A stretch of DNA of 34,886 nucleotides from an uncultured Aquabacterium sp. (GTDB lineage Bacteria > Pseudomonadota > Gammaproteobacteria > Burkholderiales > Burkholderiaceae_C). The DNA is taken from assembly GCA_937864045.1 (NCBI GenBank), contig CALMIF010000362.1, forward strand, positions 1-34,886, in the 5' to 3' direction. A program made the translations under genes and the position numbers. Shown here piece after piece: positions 17,225 to 27,999 of this stretch. Positions within the stretch are counted from its first letter, which is position 1. Every line of letters starts with the position of its first letter. Below the pieces are notes generated by a model, which did not search any database, was not told the origin of the DNA, and saw only the letters and a list, made by a program, of their open reading frames with translations.

Positions 17225-17719
17225 TCAGGGCGCGTCGTCCGCCGCCCGCACCGAGGCGAACAGCCTGGCCAGCAGGGTGCAGGCCTGCGCCACCTCGGCG
17301 TCGCTGAGCCCGGCCGTCCAGTCCTGCACGCGGGCGAAGTCGTCGGGGTTGCGCTGCGACCAGAAGCGCCGGTGCTGGTCGGTCAGGCGCAGCCGGCGCA
17401 TGCGGCGGTCCTGGGCGTCGACCTCGACCTGCAGGAAGCCCTTGCGTTCCAGCGCGGCGGCGATCTGGCGCACGTTCTGGTGCGTCATCGCCAGGCCCTG
17501 GGCCACCGCGCCCAGCGAGGGCGCCTCGCCGCAGGCCTCGATGAACTGCAGCAGCGCCGCCTGCTGGGTGGTGACGCCGGTGGCGGCCATGCTGCGGTCC
17601 AGCCGGTTGCGCAGGGCCGCGCCGCTGGCCACCGCCAGGCGGAACAGCCGCACCCGCGCGGCCAGCGGCGCCGGCAGGGCGGCCAGCCCCTGCTCCAGCC
17701 ATGGACGGTCCGACGACAT
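17225..17719 (-). CDS. MarR-family transcriptional regulator
   Basis: 164 residues from the ATG at 17719; an in-frame ATG at 17740 is an alternative and neither has a strong ribosome site. The winged-helix core reads GVTTQQAALLQFIEACGEAPSLGAVAQGLAMTHQNVRQIAAALERKGFLQVEVDAQDRRMRRLRLTD (quoted in meaning, residues about 50-115), with the MarR wing D-x-R-D/R-x-R. The last 40 residues form the dimer helices. It is divergent from the glycosyltransferase gene, and an AT-rich dyad lies over the start region, so autoregulation and control of the neighbour are likely (inference). Confidence 0.85.
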   Translation of the reverse strand: MSSDRPWLEQGLAALPAPLAARVRLFRLAVASGAALRNRLDRSMAATGVTTQQAALLQFIEACGEAPSLGAVAQGLAMTHQNVRQIAAALERKGFLQVEVDAQDRRMRRLRLTDQHRRFWSQRNPDDFARVQDWTAGLSDAEVAQACTLLARLFASVRAADDAP

Positions 17720-17740
17720 ATTCAATATATTACCTTTCAT
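17717..17740. promoter_or_regulatory. AT-rich operator/promoter island between MarR and glycosyltransferase
   Basis: The stretch CATATTCAATATATTACC within 17717-17734 is almost the only AT-rich segment in several kilobases. It contains ATATTcaATAT-like inverted repeats and a TATATT or TAATAT hexamer usable as -10 on either strand. It overlaps the MarR start codons, so either the MarR mRNA has a very short leader or the site is an operator. Confidence 0.5.
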
Positions 17741-17795
17741 CCGGGGGCGGCTGGCTGGCGGCCCCGGCCACCCTCCGACCAGCGCGAGGCGGACC

Positions 17796-19142
17796 ATGAT
17801 TGCACTCGTTCCCCACTGCGGTTTCCTGTCCGAGACCTCGCGCATGCTGGCCATCGGCCGGGCGCTGCAGGCCCGGGGCGAGCAGGTCGTGTTCGCCAGC
17901 CATGGCGGCCCCTACCAGCACCTGATCGAGGACGCCGGCTTCACGCTGACCCTGCTGCCGCCGCTGATGGATGGTGCGCGCTGCGCCGGCTACATCCGCG
18001 ACCTCTGCCAGATCGGCCGCCCCGGCCTGCGCCTGCAGCCGGCCGACGAGGTGCGCGCCAGCGTCGAGGCCGAGGCCGCCTTCTTCCGCCGCCACGCCGT
18101 GCGGGCGGTGGTCATCGGCTTCAGCCTGACGGTCTACCTGTCCAGCCGGGTGGTGGGCATTCCGGTCATCGCCTCGCATGGTGGCAGCGATGTGCCGCCG
18201 GTCTTCGAGCGCGGCCTGGCCCCCGTGCCCACGCAGATGCCGATTCCCGGCACCAACTGGCTGCCGGCACCGCTGAAGCGCTGGCTGGCCAACCACCAGA
18301 CCGAGCGCATGGCCGGGCCGGTGGCCTTCCTCAACACCGTGGCGGCCGAGCTCGGCGTCGAGCCGGTGCCCACGCTGGCCGCCCTGATGCTGGGCGACCT
18401 GACCCTGGTGACCGACGCGCCCGCGGTGCTGGGCATCACGCCGGCCGAGCTGGCGGCCTGGCAGCCGCGCCGGCCGCAGGCCTACCGGCCGGGCACGCAG
18501 CTGCGCTATGCCGGCCCGCTCTACGCCACGCTGGACCTGCCGCTGCCGCCGGCCGTGGCCGACGCGCTGGCCGCCCCCGGCCCCACGGTGCTGGTGGTGC
18601 TGTCATCGTGCACGCCGCAGCTGCTGCGCGAGGTCACGCAGCGCGTGCGGGCCACGGGTGCGCGGGTGATCGTCGGTGCCACCATCCATGCCATCGGCCC
18701 CTTGCCCAGCCGTGACGGCGATGGCGACATCGTCGTCGCCGGCCTGCTGCCCAACCACCGGGTGATGCCGGCGGTGGATGCCGTGGTCTGCATGGGCGGC
18801 CAGGGCACGGTGCAGACGGCGATGGCCAGCGGCACGCCGCTGGTCGGCATTCCGCTGCACCCCGAGCAGGAGCTGAACGTCGACCTGGCGGTGCGCCAGG
18901 GCATGGGCCTGGCCGTGGCGCCGCGGCATGCCGGCGGCGCCCGCCTGACGGCCGCCGTCCACCGCCTGCTGCGCGAGCCCGGCTTCCGGCAGCAGGCGCG
19001 CCGGGTGCAGGGCCTGCATGCCGGCATCGACGGTGCCGCCGCCGCAGCGCAGGCCATCCAGGCCTACCTGGACGATCCCGGGCGCCAGCCCACTGCCGCC
19101 GATCTGGCCCAGGCGCCGCTGCAGAAGATGGCCAGCGCCTGA
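17796..19142 (+). CDS. UGT/MGT-like glycosyltransferase (GT1, GT-B fold)
   Basis: 448 residues from the ATG at 17796 (GAGGCGG ribosome site). The N-terminal Rossmann domain begins LVPHCGFLSETSRMLAIGRALQARGEQVVFASHGG, typical of GT1 enzymes acting on small lipophilic acceptors. The C-terminal domain has VDAVVCMGGQGTVQTAMASGTPLVGIPLHPEQELNVDLAVRQGMG in pieces from about residue 325, matching the nucleotide-sugar-binding motif of macrolide- and sterol-type transferases, though the usual HGG is MGGQG. Its acceptor is unknown. Being divergent from a MarR repressor suggests induction by a small molecule, perhaps one it modifies. Confidence 0.82.
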   Translation: MIALVPHCGFLSETSRMLAIGRALQARGEQVVFASHGGPYQHLIEDAGFTLTLLPPLMDGARCAGYIRDLCQIGRPGLRLQPADEVRASVEAEAAFFRRHAVRAVVIGFSLTVYLSSRVVGIPVIASHGGSDVPPVFERGLAPVPTQMPIPGTNWLPAPLKRWLANHQTERMAGPVAFLNTVAAELGVEPVPTLAALMLGDLTLVTDAPAVLGITPAELAAWQPRRPQAYRPGTQLRYAGPLYATLDLPLPPAVADALAAPGPTVLVVLSSCTPQLLREVTQRVRATGARVIVGATIHAIGPLPSRDGDGDIVVAGLLPNHRVMPAVDAVVCMGGQGTVQTAMASGTPLVGIPLHPEQELNVDLAVRQGMGLAVAPRHAGGARLTAAVHRLLREPGFRQQARRVQGLHAGIDGAAAAAQAIQAYLDDPGRQPTAADLAQAPLQKMASA

Positions 19143-19189
19143 CGGTGGCTGCGGCGGCGGCCCAGCAGGCGCTGGCTACACTGCCCCGC

Positions 19190-20026
19190 ATGCCTGACAC
19201 AACCGCTTCCACCATCGCCTTCATCGGCGGCGGCAACATGGCCAGTGCCCTGATCGGCGGCCTGGTGCGCGCCGGCCGCCCCCCGGCGTCCATCCTCGCC
19301 GTCGACCCCGGTGACGCCGCACGTCACAAGCTGCAGGCCGACTTCGGCGTGCGCACCCTGGCCGCCGCGGACGCCACCCTGGCCGGCACCGCGCTGGTGG
19401 TGTGGGCGGTCAAGCCGCAACTCTTCACCGCCGCCGCCGCGCCCTGCGCCGCGCATCTGCAAGGCGCCCTGCACCTGAGCGTGATGGCCGGCATCCGCAG
19501 CGACGCCATCGCCCGCGCGATGGGCCTGGCGCCGGCGGCCGCCCGCATCGTGCGCAGCATGCCCAACACGCCGGCGCTGATCGGCCGCGGCATCGCCGGC
19601 TTGTTCGCCACGCCGGCGGTCAGCACCGCAGAACGCGCCGAGGTCGAGCAGGTGCTGGCGCCCACCGGCCAGACGCTGTGGGTCGACCGCGAGGCCGACC
19701 TGGACGCGGTGACCGCGCTGTCGGGCTCGGGCCCGGCCTACGTCTTCTACTGGGTCGAGGCGATGGTCGCTGCCGCCGGGCAGATGGGCCTGAGCGCCGA
19801 GCAGGGCAAGCGCCTGGCGCTGGCCACCTTCGACGGCGCCACCGCGCTGGCCGCACAGAGCGACGAGCCGGTGGGCACGCTGCGCGAGCGCGTCACCAGC
19901 AAGGGCGGCACCACCTACGCGGCGCTGGAATCGATGCGCGCCAGCGGCGTGGCCGATGCGGTGGTGCGGGCCGTTCGCGCAGCGCAGCAGCGGGCGGCGG
20001 AACTCGGGGATGAGTTCGGGGCCTGA
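19190..20026 (+). CDS. proC: pyrroline-5-carboxylate reductase
   Basis: 278 residues from the ATG at 19190. The NAD(P)H-binding start reads TIAFIGGGNMASALIGGL, followed by VVWAVKPQ, RIVRSMPNTPALIGRGIAG and the C-terminal catalytic region ALSGSGPAYVFYWVEAM and SKGGTTYAALE. It makes the last step of proline synthesis in the cytosol. A TACACT near 19176 may be the -10. The stop codon abuts that of ubiA with no gap (TGATCA). Confidence 0.96.
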   Translation: MPDTTASTIAFIGGGNMASALIGGLVRAGRPPASILAVDPGDAARHKLQADFGVRTLAAADATLAGTALVVWAVKPQLFTAAAAPCAAHLQGALHLSVMAGIRSDAIARAMGLAPAAARIVRSMPNTPALIGRGIAGLFATPAVSTAERAEVEQVLAPTGQTLWVDREADLDAVTALSGSGPAYVFYWVEAMVAAAGQMGLSAEQGKRLALATFDGATALAAQSDEPVGTLRERVTSKGGTTYAALESMRASGVADAVVRAVRAAQQRAAELGDEFGA

Positions 20027-20935
20027 TCAGCGCAGCGCCAGGTCCAGCGCCACCCCCGCGAACACCGTGGCGCCCAGCCAGTGGTTCTCGCGGAAGGCGC
20101 GGAAGCAGCCTTCGCGGCTGCGGTCGCGGATCAGCGTGAAGTGCCAGGCGGCCTGCGCTGCCGCAGCCGCGATGCCCACCAGGAACACCGCGCCCAGGCC
20201 GAGCGAGCGGCCGATGGCCGCCCAGCTCAGCAGGTAGGCGGCGTAGAAGCCCATCACCGCGGCCACGTCCCAGCGGCCCAGGGTGATGGCGCTGGTCTGG
20301 ATGCCGATGCGCAGGTCGTCGTCGCGGTCGACCATGGCGTACTCGGTGTCGTAGGCCAGCACCCAGCACAGGTTGCCCAGCAGCAGCCACCAGGCCTGCG
20401 GCGGCACGGCCGCCTGCAGCGCGGCCAGCGTTGCATCGCGCCCGCCCTGCACGGCCGAGAACGCCATCGGGATGCCGAAGCTGAAGGCCACGCCCAGCAC
20501 CGCCTGCGGCATTGCCACCAGGCGCTTGGCATAGGGGTAGGCGATGGCGATGGCCAGCGCGGCGAAGCTCAGCGCGATGGTCGGCGGGTTGGTGGTCAGC
20601 ACCAGGGCGAAGGCGACGGCCGCCAGGGCCGCGCCCAGCGCCAGCGCCTCGGCCACCGGCAGGGCGCCGCGGGTCACCGGGCGCTGGGCGGTGCGCTTGA
20701 CGTGGCGGTCGAACTCGCGGTCGGCCACGTCGTTGGCGCAGCAGCCGGCGCTGCGCATCAGCACCGTGCCCAGCGTGAAGACCGCCAGCAGGTGCCAGCC
20801 CGGAAAGCCGTCGGCGGCGATCCACAGCGCGCTCAGCGTGGGCCACAGCAGCAGCAGCCAGCCGGCCGGGCGGTTCCAGCGGATGAGGTCGAGGTACAGC
20901 GCCAGCCGGGACGGTGGCGGGGCGGTGGTCTGCAT
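20027..20935 (-). CDS. ubiA: 4-hydroxybenzoate polyprenyltransferase
   Basis: 302 residues, polytopic membrane protein of eight to nine helices. The first Asp-rich motif NDVADREFD (Asn68, Asp69, Asp72, Asp76) and the second [17 protein letters not shown] identify the UbiA family; [22 protein letters not shown] at the start is typical of ubiquinone UbiA. It prenylates 4-hydroxybenzoate in ubiquinone synthesis. It is convergent with proC with no bases between stops, an arrangement that leaves no room for separate terminators. Confidence 0.95.
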   Translation of the reverse strand: MQTTAPPPSRLALYLDLIRWNRPAGWLLLLWPTLSALWIAADGFPGWHLLAVFTLGTVLMRSAGCCANDVADREFDRHVKRTAQRPVTRGALPVAEALALGAALAAVAFALVLTTNPPTIALSFAALAIAIAYPYAKRLVAMPQAVLGVAFSFGIPMAFSAVQGGRDATLAALQAAVPPQAWWLLLGNLCWVLAYDTEYAMVDRDDDLRIGIQTSAITLGRWDVAAVMGFYAAYLLSWAAIGRSLGLGAVFLVGIAAAAAQAAWHFTLIRDRSREGCFRAFRENHWLGATVFAGVALDLALR

Positions 20936-20941
20936 CGGCGG

Positions 20942-20947
20942 ATTATC
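20942..20947 (-). promoter_or_regulatory. probable -10 of ubiA
   Basis: GATAAT on the minus strand, 7 bases upstream of the ubiA ATG, within CGCCGATAATCCGCCG. It lies so close that transcription would start at or inside the start region (leaderless or short leader). The same GATAAT in a very similar context precedes prfC. Confidence 0.4.
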
Positions 20948-20994
20948 GGCGCCGCCCCCGGCCCGTGCGGCAGCCGCCGGGTAAGCTGCCGGCC

Positions 20995-21945
<951 letters not shown>

Positions 21946-21960
21946 GCGGCGGCTGCCCGG

Positions 21961-21985
21961 CCCCGCGGCCCGCGCCGCGGCGGGG
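21961..21985. terminator. GC hairpin after psuG
   Basis: CCCCGCGG pairs with CCGCGG-C-GGGG (one bulged C) around a 6-base loop, 16 bases after the psuG stop and touching the convergent fragment's stop. Plausible bidirectional terminator, though such structures arise easily in this base composition. Confidence 0.4.
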
Positions 21986-22360
21986 TCAGCGGTGCCAGAT
22001 GCGCAGTTCGCGCTCGGCCAGCAGCTGGCCCTGGTCGCTGCGCAGCACCACCCGCAGCCGCTCGACGCCGGGCGCACCCTCCAGCCGCAGCGTCGGCGAG
22101 CGCAGCGTGGTGCGGGCGCCCGCCTGCTGCTGCCACAGCCGCACGGGCGCGCGGCCGTCCGGCGCGAGGGCCAGGACCTCCAGCACGCCGGCCCGGCTGC
22201 TGCGCACCTGCACCGCGAAGCGGCTGCCGCCGGGCAGGGCCAGCGGATCGCCCCGGGTCACCTGGTGCTCGCCGGCCAGGATCACGTCGGCCTGCAGCTG
22301 CGTCGGCTGCGCCGGTGCCGCGGGGCGGGCCGGCAGCGTGTCCATCGTCAGCGGTGCCAT
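21986..22360 (-). pseudogene. DUF4384-like domain, N-terminally truncated gene
   Basis: The minus strand codes for about 124 residues: ADVILAGEHQVTRGDPLALPGGSRFAVQVRSSRAGVLEVLALAPDG in pieces, then LWQQQAGARTTLRSPTLRLEGAPGVERLRVVL and a stop at 21986. This resembles the DUF4384 beta domain that often follows caspase-like or kinase domains. The frame stays open 51 bases upstream of the ATG at 22360 (KTIEKPAPQPAADR, linker-like) to a TAG at 22409-22411, so this looks like the tail of a longer protein whose front is gone. It could still be expressed as a small cytosolic protein. Family match is from memory. Confidence 0.6.
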
Positions 22361-22388
22361 CCGGTCGGCAGCAGGCTGCGGCGCGGGC

Positions 22389-22481
22389 TTCTCGATGGTC
22401 TTCGCGGTCTACCGCGAGGTGCGCTCGATGGGCGAGTCCGAGCGTGGCATGGCCGAGGTGCGCATCGCCGCGCGGGTGTTC
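22389..22481 (+). pseudogene. 31-residue coding-like fragment, unrecognised
   Basis: One plus-strand frame reads FSMVFAVYREVRSMGESERG followed by MAEVRIAARVF, which has natural amino-acid composition and third-position GC bias, then becomes incoherent on both sides. It is probably a relic of a third gene or of the missing caspase N-terminal part, squeezed between the DUF4384-like and caspase fragments. No family is assigned. Confidence 0.35.
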
Positions 22482-22485
22482 GTCG

Positions 22486-22938
22486 TTCTGGCAGCTGCAG
22501 GGCCTGGTGGCCAACCTGTCGGCCAACCGCGTGGTGCTGCTGGTCGACACCTGCCATGCCGGTGGCGCCGCCAAGTCCATGCCCAGCGCGGTGGTGGGCC
22601 CCGACGGCGTGAGCGTGCGCACCGGCGGCATCGCGCCCGAGCCGGCGCGCCTGGCCGCCGGCATCGACAACGGCAGCCGCCACCTGGCGATCCTCGCGGC
22701 GTCGCGCGCCGAGGAGGTGTCGCTGGAGGATGCACCGCACGGCGGCTTGTTCACCTCGCGCCTGCTGCGCGGCCTGGCCGCCAGCAAGGGCGAGCTGCCC
22801 CTGGTGCAGGTGTTCACCGAGCATGTGCAGCCGGTGGTGATGCGCGACAGCGAGGCGATCTGCCGCAAGGCGGGCGGCTGCAAGGTGCAGACGCCGCTGT
22901 TCGTCTATGCCGGCCGCGGCGACATGATCCGGCTGTAG
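22486..22938 (+). pseudogene. C-terminal fragment of a caspase-fold (peptidase C14-like) protein
   Basis: 151 residues from FWQLQGLVANLSANRVVLLVDTCHAGGAAKSM (in pieces) to ICRKAGGCKVQTPLFVYAGRGDMIRL and a TAG. VDTCHAG is the catalytic-Cys strand of bacterial caspases/metacaspases, followed by AILAASRAEEVSLED and GGLFTSRLLRGL. The preceding half with the catalytic His (usually S-G-H-G) is missing. An ATG at 22315 can start an open frame into this region but its first 50 residues are Arg/Ser-rich noise. The fragment would not be an active protease. It is convergent with prfC. Confidence 0.8.
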
Positions 22939-22949
22939 CCGGCCGGCAC

Positions 22950-22965
22950 GGCGGCGGTCGCCGCC
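22950..22965. terminator. small hairpin between caspase fragment and prfC
   Basis: GGCGGC-GGTC-GCCGCC, located between two convergent stop codons and directly after the prfC stop on the minus strand. No T-tract. Confidence 0.35.
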
Positions 22966-22966
22966 C

Positions 22967-24601
<1,635 letters not shown>

Positions 24602-24629
24602 GGCGGGCTCGGGCCGGTGGCAACCCGCC

Positions 24630-24635
24630 ATTATC
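24630..24635 (-). promoter_or_regulatory. probable -10 of prfC
   Basis: GATAAT on the minus strand in CCGCCGATAATGGCGG, 28 bases upstream of the prfC start and just after the nitrobindin-like gene's stop. No convincing -35 seen. Confidence 0.45.
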
Positions 24636-24649
24636 GGCGGCGGGGCCTG

Positions 24650-25297
24650 TCAGTACGGCTGGCGCGTCGGATCGGCCAGCGGGTTCGGCGTCGGCTCGGC
24701 GATCTTCCTGAGCAGGTTTTGGTCGGTGTGGTGGAAGGGTTCGGCCTGGCCGCGGATCTGCAGCACCGTGTCTTCCTCGTAACCCCAGCTGCCGTCGTCG
24801 TTGACGGTCACCTTGATGGTGAAGGCGGTGGTCCTGAAGGCGTGTTCCAGGAACGGCGCCGAGCAGATGCCCCAGGTGCTCAGCCCTTGCGTGGCGGTCA
24901 GCTCGAACACCTTGGCGTCGGCCGCCGCAGTACCGCTGGCCATCGCCGTCTGGCCGCGGGGGATGGTCAGCGTGTGGATCACGCAGCCGGTGGCCGGCTC
25001 CCACAGCCAGTAGCCCACCTGGTCGTGGTAGGTCTTCACCAGGCCGGGCTTGGTGATGTGGGTGTGGTAGCGCAGGCCGTACAGCAGCTGCGGCCCGTTG
25101 GTCTGCGGGTCGATGGGCTGCAGGCTGATGCGCTCGATGAAGGCCTGCTTCTTCGGGCCCTCGGCCTTGGGCTTCACGTCCAGCCCGCGCTCGCCCTGCC
25201 ACACGCCGGCCATGGCCCGCAGCGGGCCCAGGTTGGCCAGGGTGTTCACGTCGATGTCGCGCGGCTCGGTGTAGATGTCCTGCGGAAAGTCGCTCAT
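24650..25297 (-). CDS. nitrobindin-like heme-binding beta-barrel protein (FABP/DUF1794 family)
   Basis: 215 residues. After an N-terminal lead (LANLGPLRAMAGVWQGERGLDV) the GVWQGERG segment matches the G-x-W-x-G-x-G start of nitrobindin/THAP4-type ten-strand barrels. Beta strands with LLYGLRYHTHI, VGYWLWEPATGCVIHTLTIPRGQTAMASG and the C-terminal DGSWGYEEDTVLQI support the fold; the last part HTDQNLLRKI could supply the heme-ligand His. Such proteins bind heme or small hydrophobic ligands. It lies 37 bases after the ABC substrate-binding gene on the same strand, so it is likely the fourth gene of that operon. Confidence 0.8.
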   Translation of the reverse strand: MSDFPQDIYTEPRDIDVNTLANLGPLRAMAGVWQGERGLDVKPKAEGPKKQAFIERISLQPIDPQTNGPQLLYGLRYHTHITKPGLVKTYHDQVGYWLWEPATGCVIHTLTIPRGQTAMASGTAAADAKVFELTATQGLSTWGICSAPFLEHAFRTTAFTIKVTVNDDGSWGYEEDTVLQIRGQAEPFHHTDQNLLRKIAEPTPNPLADPTRQPY

Positions 25298-25334
25298 GTT
25301 GATTGCTGGGTGATTGCGGTGATGGGTTGCCGGC

Positions 25335-26345
25335 TCACTTGCCGGTCAGCTTGGCCTTGATGTCCTGGCCCACGCCCTTGTTGACGAACTGGTAGGTGGC
25401 CACCTGGGCCAGGTCCACCTCGCCGGCCTTGTAGAGCCCGGCCTTGACCATCTGGTCGTAGAAGTCCTTGACCCGTGCCGCGTTCATCGCGCCGATGCCC
25501 CTGCTGGCGGCCTCGCCCGAGTCGACGATGCCCTGGCTCTTCATCAGCGCCACGCTGGCCTCCATCTCGGCCTCGGTCATCTCGGGGTTGTCCTTGATCA
25601 TCAGCGCGTTGGCCGCCTTGCGGTCGCCGTACAGGTAGTTCACCCAGCCGATGGCGCTGGCGTCGACGAAGCGCTGCACCAGGTCGGGCTTGGCCTTGAC
25701 CGTCTCGGTGCGGGCCTCGATCACCGTGCTGTAGGTGGAAAAGCCGTGGTCGGCCAGCAGGTGCACCACCGGCTTGAACTTGCCCTGGTTCTCGATGTAG
25801 ATCGGCTCGGCCACCGAGTAGCCCTGCTGGATCGCCTTCTTGTTGGCCAGGAACGGGCCCAGGTTGTAGTTGTAGGGCTTGAGCGCCTCGTCCTTGAAGC
25901 CGTGCGTCACCTTCAGCCACTGCCACCAGCTGAACTGGCCGTCCTTGGCGATCAGGGCCAGCGGCGCGTTCTTCAGGGCCTCGAACTTCTCGTGGCCCTG
26001 GCCGGGGTGCGCCATCAGCGCCTGCGGGTCCTTCTGGAACATCGACGCGACCACGATGGTCGGCACCTTGTTCTTCACGTTGTCGAAGCTGTGCAGCAGG
26101 TTGCCGGTCATCAGGAAGTCGATGCGCCCGGCCGGCAGCAGCGGCCGGTTGTTGACCTGCGGCCCGCCGGGCTGGATGGTCACGTCCAACCCGTACTTCT
26201 TGTAGGTGCCGTCGGCCACCGCCTGGTAGAAGCCGCCGTGCGCGGCCTGCGCCTTCCAGTTGGTGGCGAAGGTGATCTTGTCCTGGGCAAAAGCCGGGCC
26301 GGCGATCAGCGCGGCGACGGCGAGAAGGGTGAGGTGCAGGCGCAT
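25335..26345 (-). CDS. ABC transporter substrate-binding protein, NMT1/THI5-like
   Basis: 336 residues with a clean signal peptide (MRLHLTLLAVAALIAGPAFA, cleavage after AFA). The mature protein starts KITFATNWKAQAAHGGFYQAV with GLDVTIQPGGPQVNNRPLLPAGRIDFLM, the pattern of SBPs of the thiamine-precursor, riboflavin (RibY) and sulfonate/nitrate group. Middle and C-terminal motifs (PIYIENQGKF; GWVNYLYGDRKAANALMIKDNP) agree. It captures a ligand in the periplasm for the permease and ATPase encoded upstream. No TPP or FMN riboswitch is seen, since only about 35 bases precede the first gene, so the ligand is not assigned. Confidence 0.92.
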   Translation of the reverse strand: MRLHLTLLAVAALIAGPAFAQDKITFATNWKAQAAHGGFYQAVADGTYKKYGLDVTIQPGGPQVNNRPLLPAGRIDFLMTGNLLHSFDNVKNKVPTIVVASMFQKDPQALMAHPGQGHEKFEALKNAPLALIAKDGQFSWWQWLKVTHGFKDEALKPYNYNLGPFLANKKAIQQGYSVAEPIYIENQGKFKPVVHLLADHGFSTYSTVIEARTETVKAKPDLVQRFVDASAIGWVNYLYGDRKAANALMIKDNPEMTEAEMEASVALMKSQGIVDSGEAASRGIGAMNAARVKDFYDQMVKAGLYKAGEVDLAQVATYQFVNKGVGQDIKAKLTGK

Positions 26346-26373
26346 CGCGAAGTCCTTGTCTGCGAGGTGGAAG

Positions 26374-27159
26374 TCAAAGCGGGCGATCGGATTCCGAAGA
26401 ATGCCACGGGCCCAGCAGCCAGCCCGAGAGGGCGTTGAACAGGGCGAAGATCAGCACGCCGGTCAGCACCAGCAAGGTCAGCGCGGCGAACATCTTCGGC
26501 GTCTCGGTGCGAAAACTCGCCTCCAGGATGCGCGAGGCCAGGCCCGTCTCGCGACCGGCGGCGCCAGCCACCATCTCGGCCGTCACCGCGCCGATCAGGC
26601 TCAGGCCGCCGCTGATCTTCAGCCCCGCCACGAAGTACGGCAGCGCCGCCGGCAGGCTCAGCAGGCGCAGCCGCTGCCAGGGGCTGGCGCGGTACAGGCG
26701 GAACAGGTCGCGCAGGTTGGCATCGGCCGCGCGCAGGCCCACCACCGTGTTCGACAGGATCGGGAAGAAGGCGACGATCCACGCGCACAGCAGCAGGGCG
26801 GCGGTGGTGCTTTCCACGTAGATCAGGATCAGCGGCGCCACCGCGACGATGGGCGTGACCTGCAGCACCACGGCCACCGGGAACAGCGCGCGCTCCAGCG
26901 TCGGCGACAGCGCAAACGCGCCCGCAATGAGCACGCCGCCGGCACAGGCCAGGGCCAGCGCGCCGGCGGTGATCTTCACCGTCACCCACCAGCTGCCGGC
27001 CAGCGAACCGAAGTTGGCCGCCAGCGTCTGGCCGATCAGGCTGGGCGCGGGCAGGGTGTAGGCCGGGATGTTCGCCAGCCGCACCAGCAGCTCCCAGCCG
27101 GCGATCAGCGCCAGCAGCACCAGCGTGGGCAGCAGCCAGCGTTGCAGCGCGCCCGTCAT
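26374..27159 (-). CDS. ABC transporter permease (SsuC/TauC/ThiX-like)
   Basis: 261 residues with about six transmembrane helices. The coupling motif appears as LYRASPWQRLRLLSLPAALPYFVAGLKISGGLSLIGAVTAEMV (in pieces, around residues 165-210), the EAA-loop pattern A-x-x-P-x-x-x-x-x-G-L-K of this permease class. The start overlaps the ATPase stop by four bases (ATGA). It forms the inner-membrane channel of the importer, with the SBP gene 28 bases downstream. Confidence 0.92.
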   Translation of the reverse strand: MTGALQRWLLPTLVLLALIAGWELLVRLANIPAYTLPAPSLIGQTLAANFGSLAGSWWVTVKITAGALALACAGGVLIAGAFALSPTLERALFPVAVVLQVTPIVAVAPLILIYVESTTAALLLCAWIVAFFPILSNTVVGLRAADANLRDLFRLYRASPWQRLRLLSLPAALPYFVAGLKISGGLSLIGAVTAEMVAGAAGRETGLASRILEASFRTETPKMFAALTLLVLTGVLIFALFNALSGWLLGPWHSSESDRPL

Positions 27160-27965
27160 GCCGCGTGCGCCTCCGCCAGCGCCTGGCCCAGGCGGCGGCA
27201 GGCGTCGGTGAAGGGCGCGCTGTGGCGAAAGCCTGCGGGCCGCGGATAGGGCGCGTCAATGGCCAGCTCGGCCACCACGCGGCCGGGGTGGGCGGCCATC
27301 ACCAGCACACGCTGGCTCAGGGCCACGGCCTCGGCCACGCTGTGGGTGACGAACAGCGCCGCCATGCTGCCCGCTGCATGCCACCACTGCAGCAGGTCGG
27401 CGTTCAGCGCCTGGCGGGTGATGTCGTCCAGCGCGGCGAAGGGCTCGTCCATCAGCAGCACCTGCGGCCGGGTCACCAGCGCCCGGGCGATGGAGGCGCG
27501 CATCTTCATGCCGCCCGACAGCTGCGCCGGTCGCGCCTGGGCGAAGTCGGCCAGGCCCACGCGCTGCAGCACCGCCTGCACCGCCGGCGCGGCCTGCGTG
27601 CGGCTGTGGCCCTGCAGGCGCAGCGGGAGCCAGACGTTGTCGAACACGCTGGCCCAGGGCATCAGCGTGGGCTCCTGGAAGACGAAGGCGGTGTCGCCGC
27701 GGCTGCCCGGCTGCAGCGCGGGGGCCGACACCCGACCGCTGCTGGGTGCTTCCAGCCCCGCGGCCAGGCGCAGCACCGTGCTCTTGCCGCAGCCCGAGGG
27801 GCCCAGCAGGGTGACGAACTCGCCGCCGCGCACCGCCAGCGACACGCCCTGCAGCGCCTGCAGGCCGCTGTCGAAGCGCTTGCCGACCTGCTGCAGGTCG
27901 ATCAGTGGCGGCAGCGTGGGCGCGGGCGGGGCGGCGGGCTCGTTGACGTGCTCGGTCGTGGGCAT
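27156..27965 (-). CDS. ABC transporter ATP-binding protein (SsuB/TauB-like)
   Basis: 269 residues from the ATG at 27965. Walker [17 protein letters not shown]-loop [17 protein letters not shown], signature [15 protein letters not shown], Walker [17 protein letters not shown] and H-loop [12 protein letters not shown] are all intact. The DEPFAALD and QEPTLMPW forms are typical of the nitrate/sulfonate/taurine/thiamine-precursor importers. First gene of the four-gene importer operon, beginning 34 bases after the stop of the broken histidine kinase on the same strand, so any promoter must lie inside the remnant or read through it. Confidence 0.93.
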   Translation of the reverse strand: MPTTEHVNEPAAPPAPTLPPLIDLQQVGKRFDSGLQALQGVSLAVRGGEFVTLLGPSGCGKSTVLRLAAGLEAPSSGRVSAPALQPGSRGDTAFVFQEPTLMPWASVFDNVWLPLRLQGHSRTQAAPAVQAVLQRVGLADFAQARPAQLSGGMKMRASIARALVTRPQVLLMDEPFAALDDITRQALNADLLQWWHAAGSMAALFVTHSVAEAVALSQRVLVMAAHPGRVVAELAIDAPYPRPAGFRHSAPFTDACRRLGQALAEAHAA

Positions 27966-27999
27966 CGGCCGGCAGTGTGCCCGCAATCCGGGGCCGGCC

